This document shows positions 26,901-33,898 of a stretch of 64,000 bases of DNA, in pieces; position 1 is the first letter of the stretch; each line of letters opens with the position of its first letter. Position numbers and translations under genes: made by a program. A model generated the notes under the pieces. The model was not told the origin of the DNA and made no database searches. It was given only the letters and a program-made list of their open reading frames with translations. Origin of the DNA: Heliopora coerulea (taxonomy: Eukaryota; Cnidaria; Anthozoa; Scleralcyonacea; Helioporidae); contig JASJOG010000105.1 in assembly GCA_030142905.1 (NCBI GenBank), positions 679,501-743,500 on the forward strand. The letters run 5' to 3'.

Positions 26901-29900
26901 CAGTCCGACACGCTTTTTATTCTAGCCTGGTACCGTAAGATTTTCCAGGAAAAATCCTCGAGCTGATGTTAATGAAGTTTAATGACAATTAACTACCTAT
27001 TGTGAAAAATTTAGAATAATAAAATGCGATATAACTCTTTTATTACTCTTGTTTAAAAGCTAATTGAATGAAAGTACGATAAATGGATGTTTAACTTAAA
27101 ACAATTTCTAAGACCCAGACGGGAATCGAACCCGCAACCTTTTGAATACCGCTGAAACGCTCTAACCATTGAGCTACCAAGAGTCAGATGGCGAGCTAAG
27201 GTGCAAGTTCGACATAACTGCGACCTTAGTGGTAGCCACTGTTGTACACAACTGTTCGTCTTGATGTATGTAATGTTTTCGTAAAGGCACAATTCCTGCT
27301 TTTGATTTGCTCACTAAAGTTGCAATACGTCCAGAAGGCTCCAGTGAGTTAATCAGATATATTAGAATGAACAATGGTGTTCGATAATCGTGTCGTATAA
27401 ATGGGCCCTTACACAACCCAAGTTTCTTATGGCTGTTAAAATAAATTGTTGCTTTTTATTCTTCCTTAATGGAAGCCAGGCATTGCGAGCCGTAATTCTG
27501 TACCTCGACTGATTTTGTGTAACAGGAGGTGTCACGTCAAGACCCTATGCTAAGTGTTTGAGCATTGTTGTACCACATTCTCTAACATTTCTCGTGTAAG
27601 AATGCTAGTTGGATGAATGCCTGACTTTGGTCAAACACTTCGCTCTAAAATTGATGAGGTGCAACAAATGTTGAAAGGTCTAACCGTCTTTTCAACATTA
27701 CGAGTGAACGTAGTGGACTATTGTTCTACGACCACGTTCGAACATATTTAGCCCCGGCTTCTATTTCACAGTTTATAAGCGTATGTTAGTGAACTTTTTT
27801 GATGTTCGATGAATGTTGTTTTGATTGACGTTATTGGAGTCACTTGATTAATCCCTTGTTAATAAATGAATCTGCGTTTGGGTTTGACGAAATTTGATAA
27901 GCATTAATGAAATTTGAAAAATCGTTATTGAATTTACAGAACGTTCTGCTGAATACCGTTTTCTGTTTTGTGAAGGCAAACTGGTATAAAATTAAAAAAC
28001 GTTTAAATTGACTGAAGTTTAGATCTTTTACTTAAATTGAGTATTGTGTTTTCAAGTAAATGTTTGTGGGGACATGCATATTTTCTGCTGACTTTTTAGT
28101 TCCATCAAACGAAAATATGGAAGTAGAAGGTCCAGATGCTCAGTTCTGGGTAGGATTTTCTTATTTTGGCTACTCCTTTTCGTGCGTTTTTGTATGTTTT
28201 GTGCTTGTCTATAGTCTTCGTGATCCAGAATAATTCTTTCAGTGAATAGTGAACACGTTCGAAAGTGGTTGGACTGTCAGAGGAGTTGAGTTGTGGAAGT
28301 TTGATGGCGAAAGTAAGACCGTTCTTCAGGATTTCCAGTTTTTTCAACTGGTGAGACGAAGAAGAATTGGAAATCCTGAAGAACGGTCTTAGCTTCTCCA
28401 TCAAACCTCTACCATTCAACTCTGATATGCATTCTAACCACTTTCGAACGTATTCACTATTCTAAGAAAGAAAAACTAAAGAACCATGAACTCGGTCATA
28501 TCGCACAGAGTTACCTTTCATCTTAAGCAATGGGTGCCAGTGTAGGTAGTCGAGGATAAATAGATGCGATAACTTTGGGTGAAGCAACTGCCTGAAATAT
28601 ACGAAAAGAAACTTCGACGTTTCGAGCGAAGGCCCTTCGTTGGGAAATTAGTAGGGCCTCCCGACTAACTTCCCAACGAAGGGCCTTCGCTCGAAACGTC
28701 GAAGTTTTTTTTTCGTATATTTCAGGTAGTTGCTTCACCCAAAGTTATCGCACCTTTCATCTTATCGTCCCACTTCAGCTAATCTGAAGAAATAGCCGCG
28801 TATTCTACGGAACATTAAAAAGATTTGAGTTTCAACTACTGTGTAAAAGAAATCTTTCTCTTGCAAAACTTTCTTCACGTTTACGTCACCACTACGCTTT
28901 TTCTCTTAGTTCGTCGTGTCCCAGCTCTTCATTCTCCCTATGAGATATACTATTCCGCTTGCCACATATGTTGAAGCATAGTCAGCCATTTATATACCGT
29001 ATTTCCTCCATTATAGCTCGTTCACTTTGTTTTTCGTGTCTCTAGCCCGCATCGTCTCGATCGTTCGGATCGCCACAAGAATATTTGGGGCGATCGCGAC
29101 AATTCAGGTGATTTTGGTTTCTATATGATCGCCTCGATCGTCTGTCTATGAATCAGTGCCGTATTCACTTGGCCATAAGTATCATTTTGGCATGATCCTC
29201 GCTAATTCTCATTGTTCTACAGCGTAGAAGATCGAGAAGAACAAGGCGAAAACAGAGGGGAACATTTTGGGTTGGGCATTTATTTCAGAAGAGAGAGGAG
29301 CTTGGTGTATATCATAATTCTTCCCAAGAACTTTGTCTAAACGACAGAACTTTTCTTTAGGTGTTCTTCCAGCAGTTGAGTCTGACATACTAGACTTTAT
29401 AATGAAAAGAAAACTTGTTATAAAGCCATTCGTTCTTCTTCATTTCTTAATATTGTTGGTGAAGTTGTTGCCGCTATCTTGAAATGCGAATGGATTTGGA
29501 TCGTCTTGATTGCCTGGAATGTTGACATATGATCATCCCGATCGTGTGAGCAAATTTGGGGCGATCGAGACGATCCGGGCGATCATATGAAAACCAGGCT
29601 CTGAGGCTTCCCTTTTCCCGGTGCTTGAAATTTAAATAACCCTTCTCCGTGTTAAACCCATTAATGCTTCGAGCGAAAAAATGCATAATTCTTTTGTATA
29701 ATATATTTTATTCCGTATTTACAACTAAAAACCAGTTTTTAGTTGTAAATATTATGTTTTAACACTTGTATTTATATGTAGAATAAGTGTTTAATTCCGT
29801 TTGCTACAAGTTTTAGAATTTTGTTGAGGATGAGGCCACACGCTTCTGATGTAAAATGTGCGGATATCTTAGACGATCGATGAACGTTCGTCAAGCCCTA

Positions 29901-31182
29901 ACCTCAGAAAAACGATTTCTGAGCCTCAGACGGGCATTAAACCAGCGCCACTTTCTGATGACCGCTGAGAATCTCTAACCATTAAGCCATGCAAGATTCA
30001 TATGGTTTGCTAAGGTGCAAGCTCCACATATTTGCTGCCTAAGCGGCAGCCATGATTTGTTAATGATATTAGGTCGATACATGTAATTTATGTTCATCGA
30101 TCATCCAAAAACTGCACTATCATGTACGTTTTCCCATTCTTAAGAGGGAATGAAGTATTCGGCTAGTACGATTTTGACCGATGAAGCGTCAAAAACCTCG
30201 TAAAAACGACTGGCATCCGATTGCGAACTAAAAAGGACTTCAGTAATAGTCAGCTAAGTAAGCGAGTTGCTTTGTAACGCATTTTGATTTTCCCTCACGA
30301 AAATTTGACATGTTATTTCACATGTGAAAAACATATGGAATCGGAACATTTTCACATGACATTTTTATTTCACATATGAAATCGGGACGTTTTCACATAT
30401 GAAATACGTGGTTCATATGTGAAATAACTTGGTTTGATATTTCATATGTAAAATGTTGGTATTCGAAACGTGTTTGACACATGAAATGGAAGATTCACGT
30501 CTGAAAATTAACTTCACATATGAAATTTTCATTTCACATATGGAGTTGAAACATTTTGACGTACTATTTCAAAAACGAGTTCGAGTGTTTGATTACGGTA
30601 TCAAAACACGAGAAAGCAATACCGTTAATCAAACACGCGGAAAGAGTTTTTGAAATGGCTTCTCAAATGAAAGGCAATGAACCAATCAGGGGCTGTTGTG
30701 GGACTTGGGGATTATTTAATTAGCGTAGATGGAACACTAGTGTTTGATGAAGTGTTTGGATCAAACACTAGTGTTTGATGCAGTGTTTTACCGGTATTTG
30801 AAACTCCATTCACATGACGGAATGGGATAGTCTGATTGAGTAAAATTCTCATGCATTATTAATGAGTTTGAGAAATATGAAATACTGTTTTCATATGCGA
30901 AATGACATGTGAAAATTTTCGTAAAGGTTCATTCTGGGCTTTATTTTTGAATGATCGAGTTCAGAGTCAATGATGTATGCATTCAAGTTGGCTGTCATTC
31001 TGATGATCTTTTTCAATTCCGTGAGCAGTTATGATTATTTGTATTTACCGTTGTAGGAAACCAAAGCGCAACGTTTGTTATTGATTGCACTCTCTGTGGT
31101 TGTTTTTATTTTGGCTGTTATAATGATTGCGTTTGTCGCTGGTGCAGGAATGGATGATGATGATGGCGATGACGACGATTAG
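2788..31182 (+). CDS. FRRS1-like DOMON + cytochrome b561 membrane haem protein (12 exons, 5' incomplete)
   Basis: Predicted transmembrane electron-transfer protein of the ferric-chelate-reductase-1 (FRRS1/SDR2) type. In the known family an outer DOMON domain binds haem b and a cytochrome b561 domain moves electrons across the membrane. Exons read: 2788-2970, 5542-5634, 11127-11182, 13265-13341, 13874-14008, 21495-21610, 22662-22748, 24439-24536, 25057-25115, 26528-26680, 28100-28149, 31057-31182. All have AG/GT borders, all phases agree, and together they give 411 codons with no stop before TAG. DOMON starts with CGKTLGC and contains GWIAVGF; the b561 part keeps four candidate haem histidines (VHGSFM, FHRSLM, GDHTVFG, DWLHR). 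The C-terminus is a hydrophobic segment followed by an Asp run. No reeler domain, signal peptide or start codon was found upstream, so the N-terminus is missing or lies in an unrecognised exon. Introns hold SINEs, MITEs and a 4-kb decayed ORF. Family identity is confident; substrate is not. Confidence 0.85.
2971..4150. other. Intronic sequence with a poly-C run
   Basis: No gene. Contains a C-run near 3989-4003 and AT-rich filler. Confidence 0.4.
4155..4345 (-). repeat. Interspersed repeat, inverted copy of 56866-57078
   Basis: On the minus strand it reads cctccgggtaccc-like, then cccttactggacctctaggg, a gttatccagtataaataaaggcact-like end. The same order occurs on the + strand near 56950-57075. 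This is a dispersed SINE or LINE-tail family. Confidence 0.6.
5542..5634 (+). CDS. FRRS1-like exon: DOMON middle
   Basis: 31 codons beginning GNTDSVIC, which continues the ...KPKM end of the previous exon, as in the family's M-G-x-x-D motif. Acceptor aacacag, donor gtatac. Confidence 0.78.
5893..6169 (+). CDS. Unidentified open exon-like segment
   Basis: Open frame with a good acceptor (ctgactgcag, exon from 5900) and a possible donor gtgcgt at 6129. It encodes PWEDYTFNDLECVIASPTAY, RRLCYHLKKALP and EYDLLIFGSDMEEE. It reads like genuine protein but I do not recognise it. It lies in an FRRS1-like intron on the same strand, so it may be a fragment of another gene or mobile element. Confidence 0.3.
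6180..7020. repeat. Probable interspersed element with GGGCCCGGG-rich ends
   Basis: GC-rich ends (ccggggcccgggccc near 6197 and acccggggcccgc near 6981) enclose AT-rich sequence with no ORF. The two ends are similar but no clean target duplication was identified. Confidence 0.35.
7584..8334 (+). mobile_element. Inner non-autonomous DNA element with TTAA target duplication
   Basis: TTAA at 7580-7583 and 8335-8338 flank inverted ends (GGGCCGTTTAAACGG... and the complementary CCGTTTAAACGGGCC). The body is full of short caacattt/aaatgttg repeats. TTAA duplication is known for piggyBac- and Kolobok-type elements; superfamily not decided. It carries an inverted SINE pair in its middle. Confidence 0.65.
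7883..8152. repeat. Palindrome of two inverted tRNA-like SINE copies
   Basis: Arms 7883-7995 and 8040-8152 (113 bp each) are nearly identical in inverted orientation, with a 44-bp spacer. Each arm contains a tRNA-like promoter unit: A-box-like tagctcaatggttagagca and B-box-like ggttcgattccc. The anticodon loop lacks the normal T33 and the acceptor stem has a mismatch, so these are SINE heads, not tRNA genes. Confidence 0.75.
8336..9057. mobile_element. Second non-autonomous DNA element abutting the inner TTAA element
   Basis: Imperfect inverted ends: taagccttggccaaactgtc at the left and the reverse complement of gacgatc-like...tgaccagggcttta at the right. Its left end starts at the TTAA that closes the inner element. 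No ORF. Confidence 0.45.
9430..11100. other. Intronic sequence; repeat fragment near 10220-10480, poly-C near 10683
   Basis: No gene. The segment around 10250-10310 (gtgcacgtcgagattagtcccctcgcacc) is the inverted counterpart of 36385-36440 (cctcgcccaccggtgcgaggg...), marking a dispersed repeat family. Confidence 0.4.
11127..11182 (+). CDS. FRRS1-like exon: DOMON strand ending GGGIVYCS
   Basis: Short exon (56 nt) with acceptor ttcttag and donor gtaagt. It leaves two bases that complete Ser with the next exon. The G-x-I-x-C pattern is typical of FRRS1 DOMON domains. Confidence 0.75.
11408..11735. repeat. Imperfect palindrome with a hammerhead-like core in its loop
   Basis: Left arm (ctttaataaaaatagcaatg, caacaaattgtgcgaa, taaacattaacaaatggtta) is matched inverted at about 11657-11732. 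Arms are about 75 bp and the loop is about 180 bp. Confidence 0.6.
11544..11580 (-). ncRNA. Hammerhead-ribozyme-like core (CTGATGA...GAAA)
   Basis: Minus strand: stem I ACT; CTGATGA; stem II GTTG with loop and CGAC; GAAA; CG; TT; AGT closing stem I. The invariant core letters are present and stem III is reduced to CG, as in the minimal type I hammerheads known from Penelope-like elements. Activity untested. Confidence 0.5.
12055..12205. repeat. Degenerate CATA/TACATA repeat
   Basis: Imperfect catacatac-type microsatellite directly left of the hAT-like element. The open frames over it are repeat artefacts. Confidence 0.6.
12224..12588. mobile_element. hAT-like non-autonomous transposon with 8-bp target duplication
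   Basis: Begins CAGGGGTGTCCAAC and ends with the inverse GTTAGACACCCCTG. The 8-bp TTGTAATC lies immediately before (12216-12223) and after (12589-12596). An 8-bp duplication with CAGGGG ends is the hAT signature. At 365 bp it has no transposase ORF. Confidence 0.85.
13265..13341 (+). CDS. FRRS1-like exon: DOMON with YIIYAKG
   Basis: 77-nt exon, acceptor attgcag, donor gtagct. It encodes FFRPLQP and the YIIYAKG strand that matches the FRRS1 pattern of a Tyr-rich strand ending in A-x-G. Confidence 0.78.
13620..13840. repeat. Interspersed repeat with Lys/Glu-poor CTCGTC/TTTTACTC motifs, copy 1
   Basis: Shares gacgagtaaaatcgt, ttttactctgcc and aggataag-type blocks with 46405-46505 and 62845-63080. 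It has no coding content and overlaps only intron. Confidence 0.5.
13874..14008 (+). CDS. FRRS1-like exon: DOMON end and linker
   Basis: 135-nt exon, donor gtaagc. It includes LNKHEG, whose His could be a DOMON haem ligand (inference), and ends in the codon that opens the first b561 haem motif (VHG). Confidence 0.75.
14940..15030 (+). repeat. Short tandem duplication, about 41-bp unit
   Basis: gctacattcatggtcatgt followed by a near-identical accagt-type end occurs twice in a row. Confidence 0.7.
15206..19420 (+). pseudogene. Decayed long ORF of an unnamed multi-copy family: FEN/PIN-like core and CXC-like tail
   Basis: One long intronless reading frame broken by stops and frameshifts runs for about 4.2 kb. 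Order seen: MELDWHRCSICQ, a Cys-type start, at 15206; ISYERVLQLEDS and AIDNLDHNPNSTTS near 16190-16350; NPGRIPVTTFDQPLFALAK, WPDTYSE, VVMLGGLHMEMG and SGWTGAL near 16830-17020; GLTENA-type segment near 17510; DGALIVHSLP at 18195; VVWDEYIPNSLKE at 18315; HEEADTR at 18580; RTVDTDV at 18655; HSFSGCDTT at 18838; then CSCKPDCSKSKC at about 19312. From memory this is a multi-copy uncharacterised family in cnidarians and other animals. The spacing of Asp/Glu motifs (E-A-D, D-T-D, G-C-D) recalls FEN1/XPG and PIN nucleases, and the Cys tail recalls a CXC domain; both are inference. It lies in an FRRS1-like intron, same strand. Confidence 0.65.
19500..21490. other. Intronic sequence, no feature recognised
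   Basis: AT-rich. Several open frames of 60-120 codons were read and none shows recognisable motifs. Confidence 0.3.
21495..21610 (+). CDS. FRRS1-like exon: first b561 membrane segment
   Basis: Acceptor ttttccag, donor gtacta. It encodes HGSFMIFAWMVLVFISIFIA, then RYSRP and WFQ: the first b561 helix with its haem His, followed by the conserved Arg-Tyr-x-x-Pro. Confidence 0.85.
21895..22445. repeat. Long CTTT/CTTTC pyrimidine tract
   Basis: About 550 bp of imperfect tttc/ttcc repeats, almost purely pyrimidine on the + strand. It decays into cctt/catt variants at the right. Long Ser/Phe/Leu and Lys/Glu/Arg open frames here are repeat artefacts. Confidence 0.95.
22662..22748 (+). CDS. FRRS1-like exon: second b561 helix
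   Basis: 29 codons, phase 0/0, donor gtacgt. It starts FHRSLMGFAVFL (second haem His) and ends with HKEGWSE. Confidence 0.85.
22817..22849. repeat. Hexanucleotide TTCTAA repeat
   Basis: Five consecutive copies of a TTCTAA unit in an intron. Confidence 0.9.
23140..23226. repeat. Compound microsatellite (TTTA)n(TATG)n
   Basis: A run of ttta units passes directly into about eleven tatg units. Confidence 0.95.
23675..23710 (-). ncRNA. Degenerate hammerhead-like core
   Basis: Minus strand: CACGAAGTGGCTTTGCTCGAAACGTT, shown in two parts: CACGAAGTGG and CTTTGCTCGAAACGTT. The GAAACG block is intact but the CTGA of the first core block is mutated (CCCACGA), so it is probably inactive. Confidence 0.35.
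24439..24536 (+). CDS. FRRS1-like exon: third b561 helix
   Basis: Encodes GDHTVFGIIV (third haem His) and QPTIAFFRPHPG. The donor is the gtaagt at 24537, not the earlier gt at 24527, because only the later site keeps the frame into the next exon (HK+RPIFDW). Confidence 0.83.
25057..25115 (+). CDS. FRRS1-like exon: fourth haem His
   Basis: Short exon encoding RPIFDWLHRTIALIVVLMA with the fourth b561 His. Acceptor aaaacag, donor gtattg. Confidence 0.83.
25479..25697 (+). pseudogene. Crypton-like (DUF3504-type) recombinase N-terminal fragment
   Basis: Begins with a true ATG and encodes DETIEELKRSSENKNTRKGT and WMNVFRKWAAKRE. This matches the N-terminal S-x-N-T-x-K-x-T...F-x-x-W pattern of Crypton-derived/DUF3504 tyrosine recombinases. 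It ends after 72 codons, just as a MITE begins, and no catalytic part follows. Truncated. Confidence 0.55.
25697..25872. mobile_element. MITE with about 48-bp inverted ends
   Basis: Ends tacaggtaatcgtctggttt...ggtgcaattaacgataaat and the inverse atttatcgttaattgcacc...aaaccagacgattacctgta enclose an AT-rich centre. Total about 175 bp, no ORF. Possibly the terminal part of the element that supplied the adjacent Crypton-like fragment (inference). Confidence 0.7.
25960..26360. repeat. Cluster of palindromic TTCACATATGAAA-like motifs, cluster 1
   Basis: Variants of ttcacatatgaaat, attcacgtgtgaaat, gacatatgaaat recur with irregular spacing of 20-60 bp. Same motif as the cluster at 30310-30920. Confidence 0.6.
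26528..26680 (+). CDS. FRRS1-like exon: fifth b561 helix
   Basis: 153 nt encoding VTVFKGADLL, an acidic loop, a hydrophobic helix and EFLAYRVRTQKLYI. Acceptor attttag, donor gttagt. Confidence 0.82.
27112..27186 (-). repeat. tRNA-like SINE head
   Basis: Minus strand: tggtagctcaatggttagagc (A-box-like) and ggttcgattcccgtc (B-box-like) with a non-canonical anticodon region. Same family as the arms at 7883-8152. Confidence 0.65.
28100..28149 (+). CDS. FRRS1-like exon: hydrophilic linker
   Basis: 50-nt exon encoding a short polar stretch ending GPDAQFW. It is assigned by phase (2/0) and splice sites (tttttag, gtagga); its sequence alone carries no family signature. Confidence 0.62.
28235..28465. 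repeat. Imperfect palindrome
   Basis: Left arm cgttcgaaagtggttggact...taagaccgttcttcaggattt is matched inverted by aaatcctgaagaacggtctta...accactttcgaacg. Arms are about 100 bp and the centre is gttttttcaactggtg. No ORF or hammerhead core seen. Confidence 0.65.
28611..28645 (-). ncRNA. Degenerate hammerhead-like core, left arm
   Basis: Minus strand CCAACGAAGGGCC...CTCGAAACGTC. Stem II GGGC/GCTC is retained, the first core block is mutated, and stem I pairing is weaker than in the right arm. Confidence 0.35.
28668..28705 (+). ncRNA. Hammerhead-like core, right arm
   Basis: ACTTC / CCAACGA / A-GGGC-CTTC-GCTC / GAAA / CG / TC / GAAGT. Stem I (ACTTC with GAAGT) and stem II (GGGC with GCTC) both pair, and a GTC cleavage triplet is in place. 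The core should start CTGACGA but reads CCAACGA, so activity is doubtful. Confidence 0.45.
29880..30005 (-). repeat. Degenerate tRNA-like SINE
   Basis: gaacgttcgtcaagc leader, tgagcctcagacgggc tail and a decayed tRNA-like unit (ccattaagccatgc). Same family as 27112-27186 and 31375-31512. Confidence 0.5.
30310..30920. repeat. Cluster of TTCACATATGAAA-like motifs, cluster 2, with GTGTTTGAT hairpins
   Basis: About ten variants of ttcacatatgaaat. Between them lie inverted pairs gtgtttgattacggtat / ataccgttaatcaaacac (30582-30634) and a duplicated aacactagtgtttgatg. No coding content. Confidence 0.6.
31057..31182 (+). CDS. FRRS1-like terminal exon
   Basis: Acceptor ccgttgtag. It encodes a final hydrophobic helix (LLLIALSVVVFILAVIMI), then AGAGM and a tail of eight Asp and one Gly, ending at TAG 31180-31182. 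Confidence 0.8.
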   Translation, partial: ETKAQRLLLIALSVVVFILAVIMIAFVAGAGMDDDDGDDDD

Positions 31183-31374
31183 CAAATTATGTCTGGTAAG
31201 GTAAGATGTTTCTATAGATAATATAAAGAATGGTCATTAATTTCTTTGTGGGACTGTATTCAGTGGCGCAGCCAGAAATTGAAGTTTGCTGTGGCACAGC
31301 TAGGGCACAAAACAATTTCTAAAAATTCGGAAATGTTGAGTTCGCTGGACGTTCGCATGACAGGCTCTTAAAGG

Positions 31375-31512
31375 GCAAATAAATGTTCGTAGGACGTTCG
31401 TCAAGCTCAAATTATCCTTAAAAAAATGCTTTCTGAGCCCCAGACGGTGATCGAACCCGCAACCTTCTGATGTCCGGTGAGATGCTGTAGACATTGAGCT
31501 ACCGACACTCGG
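31375..31512 (-). repeat. tRNA-like SINE in the FRRS1-like 3' UTR intron
   Basis: Minus strand carries ggtagctcaatg, a diverged A-box, and ggttcgatcaccgtc. It is preceded on the + strand by gacgttcgtcaagctc, the leader seen at 29880 and 50790. Confidence 0.6.
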
Positions 31513-32578
31513 GTGGCAAGCCATAGTGCGAGTTCGACATATGTGCTGTCTATGCGGTACCCACGATATGTTAATAATTCTATTGAAGGGGACTGTTATC
31601 AGGAATGTGGGAGCTTGGAGGTATACACAGATCTTTTAATGTTACCAACAAAGCTATTATTTATGTATACTGGAAACCATGACACGTCCAATACCAAGAG
31701 GGGGGAGGGGGGCACTGAGGCCCTTGCCCCCGGCGCAAAATTATATGGGACGACATTTTTAGAAGCAAAGATTCGAATTTTTTATCTCATTTTCTAGATT
31801 CAAAAATATTTTGCAAAAATGTAAAGAAAAGTAAATAAATGGATGCCTCGAATTCTCATCATTAATTGACGATTTTTCACCTCTCAAAGCTTGGAAACGC
31901 CTGTTTTAAATGTTCAATTACATTTTGAGTAATAAAAAACAAAAAGTACGAAAAAGACTTGTTTCTTCATGCACAAGTACCTCGTATAGTTGCATACCGT
32001 TACTACCAGTGTACAATTATTACAATACAAAGAGCTTGGGATGCATTAGGGAGGGTCGAAGGGGGCGTTTCCAACAGAATTTGTCCCGGGTGAATTACCA
32101 CGTAGGTACTGCTCTGGCCATGACATTATCGTTAAAGAAGAGGAGCTAATGACCATTCAAATTTACAAAGCGACCGCTCTGTACACAAAAATCTAATTTA
32201 ATGAAAAATAGATATTTGAAAGGATGGACGAAGTAAATTATGGAAAAAGCGTCAACTCCTTACTCTCTTTGAGACCGCTGATGAACTCAGACTTGTTAAA
32301 TTTTATATAAAGTGCTTCTAAGGTTAAAAGTTGGTTATAAGTTAAAGAATTGGACGAGAAAAGTATTTTAAAATTATGAGTTATAAGGTTCTTAATGGAA
32401 GAAGAGTTTATAAACAGGGAAAGGTTATTGAGATTGTCAACTAGAATACACAAATTGCTCAAACATTGAGTTTACAAGATGTTATTCATCGGAGTATGTT
32501 TCTTGCTCTATTTCTTAAAGTTGTCGACTGATAATGGTTTTATTCGTAATACTTGGCTTTTATTTATTTTCTTTCCAG

Positions 32579-32692
32579 TTTCGACTATGTTGTAGCAGCG
32601 GAGAAAGATCACTTCAGCTGATTGTCTACTCGCCTTCTCTGATTAATTGATTATTAATTAATTATTACGTAATAAAAGACCCTGCAAGGTAC
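32579..32692 (+). other. Possible 3' UTR exon of the FRRS1-like gene with poly(A) signal
   Basis: Downstream of the stop, gtaag donors occur at 31196 and 31201. A strong acceptor (ttctttccag) ends at 32578. The following sequence has no useful ORF and contains AATAAA at 32671. This fits a spliced 3' UTR, but no transcript evidence is available. Confidence 0.4.
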
Positions 32693-33299
32693 TAGCGTCA
32701 CTTTTTAAAGTCGAAAACATTAAAAAAAATGCTCAAAGTTTTTTCTTCCAATAACTTCTTAACAATAGGCAAAGCTATGGTTTTTATGATAATGATGTGA
32801 TTTTGTCTAAGTTATGCGATTGCTGATAAGGAATATAAACAATAATAGATAAAATTTCAGGTTGCTGTTTGTTTAGGCAAGGTAATACTTTAAAGTTTTT
32901 TCACGGTCACAATTTTTGCCGAACAAATAAAGACTGAGTTGATAGACTTAACTGACTTGAATGAAAGGGAACGAGACGTGTTTATAAATCTTCCAAGAAA
33001 AAGCAAGCTAAAATTTTCTAATAACCTTAAGTAATTCATCAACAAGTAATTGAACATTTACTATATCAATGAACAGTATTCTATTATTTGCATGGAGTTT
33101 GATACGTAGGCTAATACGGGTAAATTTCAGATAGGATATAACATATACGAGGAGTGTTTCATCAGATATCCAAACACCGAGAGGTGAGGTTAAAAACGAG
33201 GCGATAGCCGAGTTGGTTTTTTTAACAAACTTCGAGGTTTTTGATACGAATCAATATTTAATAGGAAAATCGGGTCGTAATAAAGTTCTCCGAATTCTT

Positions 33300-33550
33300 T
33301 ACTAATTAAGATCAAGTATCAGAACTACAGTGGGCAACAGAACGTTGATTTGACGTTGAGAAGACGTTGCAACCTGGTGTCGAAAAGACGTCGAAAAATA
33401 GGTCGAAAATGCAAATCGAATCGACGTTGAAGTTTTGACGTCGAAACACAACGTCGTTTTACCGTCGATTATACGTTGAAAGAACATTGACGCAACGTCG
33501 AAAAGAAGTCGAAAATACAAATCGGTGTATAAACATATCCTTCGCACTCT
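33300..33550. repeat. ACGTTGA/ACGTCGAAA-rich repeat block
   Basis: Short units acgttga, acgtcgaaa and gacgttgaag recur in mixed phase over about 200 bp, starting near cagtgggcaac. Probably the body of a non-autonomous DNA element; ends not resolved. Confidence 0.5.
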
Positions 33551-33780
33551 AGACTTTCATATCGGCCAAACTATTTTAAAGACAGAAAAACAAGAAAGGG
33601 AACCTCAAATCCGTATTAACAAGTACGACCTGGGGAAAAAAATTAAGTGTTAATGCAATGTGGCTTAGTCCCGGGAAGCAATGATTAATCCCGACTGGAC
33701 TACGGATAGTGGTATACTGGTTAAAAATTCTGCCTACGTGGTATTGACAATATCAATGTACTTAATATGATATGTAAACG

Positions 33781-33898
33781 TGTAACAAATGTCGGAGCCC
33801 AGCATATAATACGAAGGATAGGCATTTTAAATAGAAAAGTGACATTTAAAATGCCTATCCTTCGTATTATATGCTGGGCCCTGATATTTGTTACACTT
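33781..33898. repeat. Palindrome, about 50-bp arms
   Basis: gtaacaaatgtcggagcccag...ggataggcattttaaat and its near-perfect inverse atttaaaatgcctatcc...ctgggccctgatatttgttac with an 11-bp centre. Confidence 0.8.

Larger units (their letters stand above)
28565..28752. repeat. Palindrome carrying a hammerhead-like core on each arm
   Basis: Left arm gcgataactttgggtgaagc...cgaaggcccttcgttggg and right arm cccaacgaagggccttcg...gcttcacccaaagttatcgc are inverted near-copies, about 85 bp each. Each arm contains a CGAAACGTCGAAG block. Confidence 0.7.
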
